NCBI GenBank assembly: GCA_016649925.1
Contig: JAENWO010000016.1
Span: forward strand, 1-15,743
Reading direction: 5' to 3'
From: Actinomycetales bacterium
GTDB lineage: Bacteria > Actinomycetota > Actinomycetes > Actinomycetales > Beutenbergiaceae
DNA: 15,743 nt
Shown here: positions 1 to 5,293 of the stretch, piece after piece
How positions within the stretch are numbered: the stretch's first letter is position 1
Layout of the letters: every line of letters starts with the position of its first letter
Translations under genes and position numbers: made by a program
Notes under the pieces: generated by a model
The model's input: only the letters and a program-made list of their open reading frames with translations
Databases searched by the model: none
What the model was told of the DNA's origin: nothing

Positions 1-10
1 AACGCCGCAC

Positions 11-16
11 TATGCT
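11..16 (+). promoter_or_regulatory. Putative -10 box of a leaderless promoter
   Basis: TATGCT fits the actinobacterial -10 pattern TANNNT and ends 6 nt before the ATG at 23, so transcription would start at or next to the start codon. No Shine-Dalgarno sequence lies between the box and the ATG. The -35 region is outside the window. The leaderless reading is inference from spacing. Confidence 0.5.
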
Positions 17-22
17 CGGGCC

Positions 23-502
23 ATGCCGACGATCATTGTGCTGACCGAAGATGGCCTCCGCGAGGGCGATGTCACGAACATCCTGAAGCTGCACGACGAC
101 CCGGAGACGAGCTTCGAGGTCCTCGTCCCGGCGGACACGGAGCGCCACGTGCTCGCGGACCTGATCAACCACCTGAGCCTGCTCGAGCTGCGTGAGGCGT
201 GGGACTCGATCACCCACAAGGAGACGGACGAGGACGCCCGTCAGGATGCCTCCGAGGCGTTGGAGCGCTCCCTGTCCCTCTTCGCCGCGGCGGGCGCGAC
301 TGCGCACGGCACCGTGGTGACCGACGACCCGTTGCCCGCACTCCGGCAGGCGATCAACAACCTGCGGGCGGACGAGATCATCGTCGTCACCCGGCCGCAC
401 GCCGTCGAGGACACGTTCCACCAGGACTGGGCCTCCCGTGCCCGCGAGGAGCTCGGCATCCCGGTGCTGCACTTCTACACGGGCACGAGCCTGCTCGGCT
501 AG
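23..502 (+). CDS. Small UspA-like alpha/beta protein of unknown function
   Basis: A 159-residue soluble protein with no signal peptide or membrane segment. It opens with a hydrophobic beta strand (TIIVLTEDGL) and ends with a pattern typical of universal-stress-like Rossmann folds: a strand (DEIIVVTRPH, about residues 117-126), a helix, then a last strand (GIPVLHFYTG). The middle (about residues 60-90) is helical and rich in Glu/Asp. I recognise the style as that of actinobacterial conserved hypothetical proteins related to UspA, but I see no clear ATP-binding G-rich loop of the GX2GX9G type, so nucleotide binding is doubtful. The ATG at 23 is favoured because a -10 box sits exactly 6 nt upstream. 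It is convergent with the ATP-grasp gene, with 24 bp between stops. No specific function can be assigned. Confidence 0.8.
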   Translation: MPTIIVLTEDGLREGDVTNILKLHDDPETSFEVLVPADTERHVLADLINHLSLLELREAWDSITHKETDEDARQDASEALERSLSLFAAAGATAHGTVVTDDPLPALRQAINNLRADEIIVVTRPHAVEDTFHQDWASRAREELGIPVLHFYTGTSLLG

Positions 503-526
503 AACCCTGGGCTCCCGGCTCGGACC

Positions 527-1858
527 TCAGCCCGAGGGGCGATGGTGCTCGGCGAACTTACGGAACTGGTTCACCATCGCGACCGCGATGTACGCCCAGC
601 GTCGGGGATCGCGCTCCACCGCGTAGAGGTACGGGTTCGTCACCGCTCCGCGCTTGCGAAGGGACCGGATCCGCTCCCACACGGGCGGGCTCACGTAGCG
701 CTTCAGGAGCGCCAACGGCACCACCGTGAAGAGGTGCTCGTTGGTCGCGACGACGCCGTCCATCGGCCCCATGCCCGAACCCGTGCCCGGTGGCATACCT
801 GGCGCGTCGAGCGCCTCGGGCCCGTCGAGCGCCTCGGACCCGTCGAGCGCCTCGGGCCCGTCGGGCGGGGAAGCGTAAGCCCGCGCGTACATCTTGCCGA
901 CGTTGTAACCGGCGGCCGTCACGGCGTAGCCGCTGCGCCCCACCCGTGGGTTGAGCTCGAGGAAGCGGTAGGTGCCGTCGCGGGGATCACGCTTCATGTC
1001 GAGGTTCGCGAACCCGCTCCATCCGACGTGCTCGAGCAGCCTCCGGGCGTGCGAGACCGCCTCGTCGTGCGCATCAGCACCACCGGTGATCTGAGCGACC
1101 GAGTTACCGAGGCCGTTCGGCGTGTGCTCCTCGAGGAGCACCTGGCCGAAGAGCAGGAACTCGACACCGCCGTCAGGGCCGCAGAACGCGTTGACGGCGG
1201 CCATCTGCTCGTCACCGCCGCCCACGAACTCCTGCACCACGACCTCACCGGCGAAGCCGGCCTGCACCATCCGGGCGAGCAGCGCCCGCAGGCTCGCCGC
1301 GTCGGGCACTATGTCGACCTTGCGCTTGCCCACGAACTCCACGGCGTGGAAGTCCGTCGAGGAAGCCGCTTTGACCACCACCGGGAACGTGAGCTCGCCG
1401 TCGACGTCCTCGGCGGCCCCCACGCGCACGACCCGTGTGCGCGGGTGCGGGATGTCCAGCTCGGCGCACAGCCGGGAGAACGCCGCCTTGTCGGTCACCG
1501 CGTCGAGCGTCCGGGTATCCACATAAGGGACGACGACGTTCGTCCGGTCCGCGAGGATCTCCGCCCGGTGCTCACTGAGCGTGTGCACGAACCAGTCCGC
1601 GCTGCCGAGGACGATGTGCGTCCGCTCCGGCTCCTCCGCGGCGATGGCGCGGAGCGCGGCCACGAGGGTGGCCGCACTGTCGAGGTCGCCGACGATCCGG
1701 TGGTCGACGATCCGCGAGCGAGCCACGGCCCCCGTGGAGATCCCCGCGACGACTACCGACCTGACACCGAACGCCTCGTGGAACGCACGCGCCGTCGCGT
1801 ACGCACCGATGTCCCCGCCGAGGATGACGGGTCGGATGGACGCCTGGGGAACGGTCAT
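527..1858 (-). CDS. ATP-grasp carboxylate-amine ligase, possibly D-aspartate ligase-like
   Basis: A 443-residue ATP-grasp enzyme, expected to activate a carboxylate as acyl phosphate and join it to an amine. Visible: an N-terminal pre-ATP-grasp fold (PVILGGDIGAYATARAF), the ATP-binding lysine strand (FPVVVKAASS), the EVVVQEFVGGGDEQM segment, and the metal-binding FLELNPRVGRSGY. From memory, the N-terminal half (IVDH, VVPYVDTRTLD, DIPHPRT) resembles the AslA-type D-aspartate ligases that build peptidoglycan cross-bridges; this was not aligned, so the substrate is uncertain. A low-complexity insertion at about residues 330-370 carries three GPEALD-type repeats encoded by an 18-bp tandem repeat. 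The ATG at 1858 has a purine-rich Shine-Dalgarno stretch (GGAAGAGGA) 11 nt upstream. It is divergent from the DUF3000 gene. No transmembrane segment is evident; action at the cytoplasmic stage of wall precursor synthesis would be an inference. Confidence 0.85.
   Translation of the reverse strand: MTVPQASIRPVILGGDIGAYATARAFHEAFGVRSVVVAGISTGAVARSRIVDHRIVGDLDSAATLVAALRAIAAEEPERTHIVLGSADWFVHTLSEHRAEILADRTNVVVPYVDTRTLDAVTDKAAFSRLCAELDIPHPRTRVVRVGAAEDVDGELTFPVVVKAASSTDFHAVEFVGKRKVDIVPDAASLRALLARMVQAGFAGEVVVQEFVGGGDEQMAAVNAFCGPDGGVEFLLFGQVLLEEHTPNGLGNSVAQITGGADAHDEAVSHARRLLEHVGWSGFANLDMKRDPRDGTYRFLELNPRVGRSGYAVTAAGYNVGKMYARAYASPPDGPEALDGSEALDGPEALDAPGMPPGTGSGMGPMDGVVATNEHLFTVVPLALLKRYVSPPVWERIRSLRKRGAVTNPYLYAVERDPRRWAYIAVAMVNQFRKFAEHHRPSG
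805..858. repeat. Three tandem 18-bp repeats inside the ATP-grasp gene
   Basis: The + strand unit is CGTCGAGCGCCTCGGGCC at 805-822, 823-840 and 841-858; the second copy differs by one base (GGA for GGG). As 18 is a multiple of 3, each copy adds six residues (GPEALD or GSEALD) without shifting the frame. It lies in a flexible linker at about residues 334-352, between the ATP-grasp core and the C-terminal segment. Confidence 0.95.
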
Positions 1859-1891
1859 GGATGCGCTGTCCTCTTCCCGGTCGGTGCGAAC

Positions 1892-1897
1892 AGCGTA
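1892..1897 (-). promoter_or_regulatory. Putative -10 box for the ATP-grasp ligase gene
   Basis: On the minus strand TACGCT fits TANNNT. A start about 7 nt downstream would give a leader of roughly 27 nt carrying the GGAAGAGGA ribosome-binding stretch (1870-1878) before the ATG at 1858. I see no convincing -35 box. Confidence 0.3.
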
Positions 1898-1938
1898 GTA
1901 GCGGCGTGGCGGAGGCTCGCCGATGCCACCACGGCGCC

Positions 1939-1944
1939 TAGCCT
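1939..1944 (+). promoter_or_regulatory. Putative -10 box of a leaderless promoter for DUF3000-rnd
   Basis: TAGCCT fits TANNNT and ends 6 nt before the GTG at 1951, the same geometry as at 11-16. The bases between (GAGCAG) are a weak Shine-Dalgarno match at best, so leaderless translation is the simpler reading. No good -35 box is visible. Confidence 0.45.
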
Positions 1945-1950
1945 GAGCAG

Positions 1951-2529
1951 GTGAACGCGCAGAACACGCCGGTGGCGCCCCCTGACTTCGAGGCGGCCCT
2001 GCTGAGCTTGCGTGGGCACCGCCTGCGCCCCGAGCTCCACCTGGAAGAGGTCCCCGCGCCGACGCGGATCGCCCCGTACGCCCTCGCGCTCACCGGGGAG
2101 GTCAACCCCTCCCGCGACCCGGACGACATCCTCGGCAGCGGACGCTTCGTGGTGCTCTACGACCCGGAGGGCCAAGAGGCCTGGAACGGGCAGTTCCGCG
2201 TCATCGTGATGGCCCGGGCGCAGCTCGAGGACGAGTTCGGTGCCGATCCGATGCTCGGAGAGGTGGGCTGGTCCTGGCTGGTCGAGGCGCTGGAGTCCGA
2301 GGGCGCCGACTTCCACTCCCTCTCCGGCACGGTCACCCGGGTGCTCTCGGAGACCTTCGGCGGCCTGCACCTGCGCTCCGGCGAGGTGGAGATCGAGATC
2401 CGTGCCTCCTGGACGCCCGGCAGCACCGACCTCGCCCCGCACCTACGCGCCTGGGCGCTGATGACCTGCAACACTGCCGGGCTACCGCCGATCCCGGACA
2501 ACGTCAGCCCGTTGAGCCGCAAGCGATGA
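1951..2529 (+). CDS. DUF3000 family protein
   Basis: A 192-residue soluble protein that I recognise as DUF3000, an actinobacterial family of unknown function usually encoded immediately upstream of an RNase D-like protein. Visible features are an N-terminal region with LRPELHLEEVPAPTRIAPYA, a central segment (WNGQFRVIVMARAQLE, about residues 78-93), GWSWLVEAL (about 106-114), and a C-terminal acidic-then-basic strand region (VEIEIRASWTPG). No catalytic motif, signal peptide or membrane segment is evident. The GTG start at 1951 lies 6 nt after a -10-like TAGCCT. Its TGA overlaps the ATG of the next gene (ATGA), which suggests translational coupling. Conserved pairing with RNase D hints at an RNA-related role, but that is inference only. 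Confidence 0.85.
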   Translation: MNAQNTPVAPPDFEAALLSLRGHRLRPELHLEEVPAPTRIAPYALALTGEVNPSRDPDDILGSGRFVVLYDPEGQEAWNGQFRVIVMARAQLEDEFGADPMLGEVGWSWLVEALESEGADFHSLSGTVTRVLSETFGGLHLRSGEVEIEIRASWTPGSTDLAPHLRAWALMTCNTAGLPPIPDNVSPLSRKR

Positions 2530-3830
2530 CGGACGCACGCACCGAGGTGGACACCGACCCCGAGCCGGAGGCGGCCGAGCTCCGCCAGCTCCTCGAGCCC
2601 GCCGACGGCGTCCCCGACGTCGTCACCTCGCCCGCCGCCCTCCGTCGTGTCGTCGATGCCATGGCCGACGGCGAGGGTCCGGTGGCCGTGGACGCCGAGC
2701 GCGCCTCGGGTTACCGGTTCGGCCAGCACGCCTACCTCGTGCAGCTACGCCGGGCCGGTGCCGGCACCGCCCTGATCGACCCCCGGCAGTGCCCCGACCT
2801 GAGTGAGCTCTCCGCGGCGCTCGACGGCGTCGAGTGGGTCCTGCACGCCGCCAACCAGGACCTGGCCTGCCTCGCTGAGCTCGGGCTGGTCCCCTCGCGG
2901 CTCTTCGACACCGAGCTGGCCGGACGGCTCCTCGGCCGTGAGCGGGTGGGGTTGGGTCCGATGGTGGCGAATGAGCTGGGTCTGGGCCTGGCCAAGGAGC
3001 ACTCCGCGGTCGACTGGTCCGTCCGGCCGCTGGCCGAGAGCTGGCTGCGCTACGCGGCGCTCGACGTCGAGGTGCTGGTCGAGCTGCGCGACGTGCTCGC
3101 CCGAGACCTGGAGGGGAGCGGGAAGCTGGCCTGGGCCCTGGAGGAGTTCGAGGCCGTCCGTACCGCTCCCCCGCCCTCGCCCCGCGTCGACCGGTGGCGA
3201 CGCACCTCCGGCTCGCACCTGGTCCGCGCTCCCCGAGGTCTCGCCATCGTCCGCGAGCTCTGGCACGCTCGGGAGATCGAGGCCGAACGGGCCGACATCT
3301 CCCCCGGGCGCATCCTGCCCGACGCCGCCATCGTCGCCGCGGCGCAGTCGCAGCCCGCGTCCCGCGGTGAGCTCGCCGGCATGCGCGAGTACCGCAACCG
3401 CGGCGCCGTCCGCCGGATCACCGTCTGGGCCGACGCCGTCGAACGGGCACTCGCTCTCGACGCGGGGGACCTCCCGCCCCGTCGCGGGCCCCTCGGCGAC
3501 ACGCTTCCTCCTCCCCGCAGCTGGACGGACAAGAACCCGGATGGCGCGGTCCGCCTGGACAACGTGCGGGCACGCGTGCGCGACCTGGCGTCCGAGCACC
3601 ACCTGCCGCAGGAGAACCTCCTCACCCCCGACTTCCAGCGTCGCCTCGCATGGGCCCCCCCGAAGCCGATCACACCCGGGTCCGTGGGCGAGGAGCTGCG
3701 ACGGCTCGGCGCACGGGAGTGGCAGGTCGGGCTGGTCGCCGTGCCGCTCGCCGAGGCGCTCCTGGCACCCCCGCTGCTCAAGGCAGATCCCGGTGCTGAC
3801 CCGGATGTGAGCGAGAGCTCGGGCGAGTGA
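2526..3830 (+). CDS. rnd: RNase D-like 3'-5' exoribonuclease with HRDC domain
   Basis: A 434-residue cytoplasmic DEDDy-type 3'-5' exonuclease, expected to trim 3' ends of structured RNAs such as tRNA precursors. All DEDDy motifs are present: motif I VAVDAE (D56, E58), motif II HAANQD (D112), and motif III YAALD (Y176, D180). An HRDC nucleic-acid-binding domain follows at about residues 225-305 (VRELWHAREIEAERADISPG then ILPDAAIV). A further C-terminal helical region (about 340-425) resembles a second HRDC-like module, which is usual in actinobacterial members. The first 35 residues are acidic and probably disordered. The gene starts inside the DUF3000 stop (ATGA overlap), and its own TGA overlaps a GTG (GTGA) that opens a doubtful downstream ORF. 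Assignment of the enzyme class is firm; the precise RNA substrates are not known from sequence. Confidence 0.93.
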   Translation: MTDARTEVDTDPEPEAAELRQLLEPADGVPDVVTSPAALRRVVDAMADGEGPVAVDAERASGYRFGQHAYLVQLRRAGAGTALIDPRQCPDLSELSAALDGVEWVLHAANQDLACLAELGLVPSRLFDTELAGRLLGRERVGLGPMVANELGLGLAKEHSAVDWSVRPLAESWLRYAALDVEVLVELRDVLARDLEGSGKLAWALEEFEAVRTAPPPSPRVDRWRRTSGSHLVRAPRGLAIVRELWHAREIEAERADISPGRILPDAAIVAAAQSQPASRGELAGMREYRNRGAVRRITVWADAVERALALDAGDLPPRRGPLGDTLPPPRSWTDKNPDGAVRLDNVRARVRDLASEHHLPQENLLTPDFQRRLAWAPPKPITPGSVGEELRRLGAREWQVGLVAVPLAEALLAPPLLKADPGADPDVSESSGE

Positions 3831-4225
3831 CCTCGCCGACCGGGGGCGGGTACGGACTGGTCCTGCGCAACCCTCTCGAGGAGCCCGTCTACCGGTTCCG
3901 GACGGGTTCCGCGCGACCCACGGAGCTGGTGAGGACACTGTGGGCGTCCCACGGCTTCGTGCCGTCCGCGACACCGGTCCACGGCCGTCAGCTCTCGCGG
4001 CGGGCGCGCAGCTTCGTCCTACCGCGGCCGTGGTGGGGTACGAGAGCGGGGATGAGTTCGTCCCCCGGGTTCTTCCTCGCCCTCGCCCTCGTGGGCCTGG
4101 CCGCCACCCTCGGACCGAGTTGGCCGCGTCCTGGTCGGGGAGCTGACGTGGCCCGGCGGCGCCGCTCCCGGACCTCCCCGCGCTTGCGCAGCAGCCGGTA
4201 CATGGTGGCCACCGAGCGCAGGTAG
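3827..4225 (+). CDS. Doubtful or truncated hypothetical ORF after rnd
   Basis: A 132-codon open frame whose GTG overlaps the rnd TGA (GTGA), a normal arrangement for a coupled gene. About the first 65 codons (to near 4020) show G/C-rich third positions like the neighbours and read as a plausible soluble segment (LVLRNPLEEPVYRFR, ELVRTLWASHGFVPSA). After that the codon pattern degrades: the next stretch looks better in the +1 frame (AVVGYESGDEFVPRVLPR, near 4025-4080), and the last third (about 4147-4225) is antisense to a transposase remnant. The best reading is the 5' part of a former gene broken by a frameshift and an IS insertion. The apparent membrane-like segment FFLALALVGLAATLG is probably a by-product. 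I do not recognise the family. Bases 4080-4147 hold nothing I can identify. Confidence 0.3.
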   Translation: MTSPTGGGYGLVLRNPLEEPVYRFRTGSARPTELVRTLWASHGFVPSATPVHGRQLSRRARSFVLPRPWWGTRAGMSSSPGFFLALALVGLAATLGPSWPRPGRGADVARRRRSRTSPRLRSSRYMVATERR

Positions 4226-4400
4226 GTGCCCTCGTCCAGCAGGATGGCGTGGATCTCGCCCGGGGCCATGTCCACGAACCGCTCGCAGCGCAGCACCGCC
4301 ACCACGCGGGCCTCCTCCGCGGGCCTCAGGCCTCGGGGCTGGCGGGCCTGCTCACGCGCCAGGCGCGGCGGGACCGCGGGTCGGGGTGACCACCCGCAGC
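4147..4400 (-). pseudogene. IS3-family transposase (OrfB) N-terminal remnant
   Basis: On the minus strand, reading from about 4400 down to 4147, the frame gives WSPRPAV, REQARQPRGLRPAEEARVVA, RFVDMAPGEIHAILLDEG and TYLRSVATMYRLLRKRGEVR, ending RERRRRATSAP. This is the characteristic helix-turn-helix region that precedes the integrase core in IS3-group OrfB transposases (compare the familiar pattern ERF-D-AP-E-ATLLDEG-YL-S-STMYR-LR). After RRRRAT the sequence loses all resemblance; the DDE catalytic core, the OrfA part and terminal inverted repeats are absent. About 250 bp survive, so it is an inactive scar. It stops about 6 bp short of three 19-bp repeats at the 3' end of pflA and overlaps the doubtful ORF after rnd in antisense. 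IS3 membership is from remembered motifs, not a search. Confidence 0.75.
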
Positions 4401-4405
4401 TCGGC

Positions 4406-4462
4406 CCCTCAGTAGACCGTGAGGCCCTCAGTAGACCGTGAGGCCCTCAGTAGACCGTGAGG
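4406..4462. repeat. Three perfect 19-bp tandem repeats at the 3' end of pflA
   Basis: The + strand unit CCCTCAGTAGACCGTGAGG occurs at 4406-4424, 4425-4443 and 4444-4462 with no mismatch. The innermost copy (4444-4462) contains the pflA stop codon (4447-4449) and its last codons (GLTVY); the two extra copies lie just downstream. Each unit is itself an inverted repeat (CCTCA-N8-TGAGG), so the transcript would carry three small hairpins. The array sits directly between pflA and the IS3 remnant. Confidence 0.97.
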
Positions 4463-5271
4463 CCGCGGCTGCGGAACTGGTCGCGGACCCGCTCGGTGAG
4501 CTCCGCCGTCGGCGGCGCCGTGTCCCCGAGCTGGTACTCCATCCCGAGCCGGTTCCACTTGTCCTGCCCCATCTGGTGGAACGGGAGCACCTCGACGCGC
4601 TGCACCGTGCGCAGGCTGGCCGCGTACTCGGCGACCAGCTCGACGTTCTCGACGCCGTCGGTCAACCCGGGCACGAGGACGTAGCGCATCCAGATCGCTG
4701 TGCCGCGGTCGCTGAGCCGTCGGCCGAACGAGAGGGTCGGGGCGAGCTCGCGTCCGGTCACCCTCTGGTACGTGTCCGCCTCGCCGGACTTGACGTCCAG
4801 CAGGACGAGGTCGACGGCGTCGAGCAGCTTCTCGCTGGCGTAGGTGCCGAGGAAGCCGGACGTGTCGATCGTGGTGTGGACGCCCATCTCCTTCGCGCCC
4901 TGGAGCAGGCGGGTCAGGAACGCGGGTTGCATGAGCGGCTCTCCACCGGAGACGGTCAGGCCGCCGCCGGTGGCCCGGAAGACTGGGATGTAGCGGCGAA
5001 TGCGCTCGAGCAGCTCGGTCGCGGTGACCGACTCCCCATCCTTCATCTTCAGGGTGTCGGGGTTGTGGCAGTAGAGGCAGCGCAACGGACAGCCGGCCAG
5101 GAAGAGGGTCAGCCGGGTGCCAGGGCCGTCGACGGCCGTGACGAGCTCCCAGGAGTGGAGGGAGCCGATCTCACCGTGACGGATGCCGGCGAGGCGCTCG
5201 CTGTGCTCGAGGTCCTCCAGCACGCCGAGGCCCGCAGTACCGCGAGAGGGCCTGATCGTGACGGCGGTCAT
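4447..5271 (-). CDS. pflA: Pyruvate formate-lyase-activating enzyme (radical SAM)
   Basis: A 274-residue radical-SAM activase that uses a [4Fe-4S] cluster and S-adenosylmethionine to install the glycyl radical on pyruvate formate-lyase. The cluster motif CX3CX2C is clear: C61, C65, C68 in GCPLRCLYCHNPDT. Other family marks are VDGPGTRLTLFLAGC just before it, the SAM-binding SGGEPL, the IDTSGF segment, VLLDVKSGE, and a C-terminal stretch (VLPFHQMGQDKW) very close to the E. coli enzyme. It is about 28 residues longer than E. coli PflA at the N-terminus; the extension is supported by a strong GGAGGAGGGAG ribosome site about 8 nt before the ATG at 5271. It follows pflB by 22 bp and is probably co-transcribed with it. 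The stop lies within a 19-bp tandem repeat. The product is oxygen-sensitive and cytoplasmic. Confidence 0.95.
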   Translation of the reverse strand: MTAVTIRPSRGTAGLGVLEDLEHSERLAGIRHGEIGSLHSWELVTAVDGPGTRLTLFLAGCPLRCLYCHNPDTLKMKDGESVTATELLERIRRYIPVFRATGGGLTVSGGEPLMQPAFLTRLLQGAKEMGVHTTIDTSGFLGTYASEKLLDAVDLVLLDVKSGEADTYQRVTGRELAPTLSFGRRLSDRGTAIWMRYVLVPGLTDGVENVELVAEYAASLRTVQRVEVLPFHQMGQDKWNRLGMEYQLGDTAPPTAELTERVRDQFRSRGLTVY

Positions 5272-5293
5272 CAGATCGGCTCCCTCCTCCAGC

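Noticed and set aside
500..540. Possible bidirectional terminator between the UspA-like and ATP-grasp genes
   Set aside because: Only short competing stems (GGGCT/AGCCC with a 15-nt loop; CTCGG/CCGAG with an 8-nt loop) and no T-run on either strand; not convincing.
542..1954. Long open frame on + opposite the ATP-grasp gene
   Set aside because: Rich in His/Arg/Asp/Val with no recognisable motif; it is a high-GC antisense shadow of a clearly recognised enzyme.
4147..4400. Intact insertion sequence
   Set aside because: No catalytic DDE domain, no second ORF and no terminal inverted repeats; only about 250 bp of the transposase N-terminal region survive.
4406..4462. CRISPR array
   Set aside because: The copies are contiguous 19-bp units with no spacers, and no cas genes are present.
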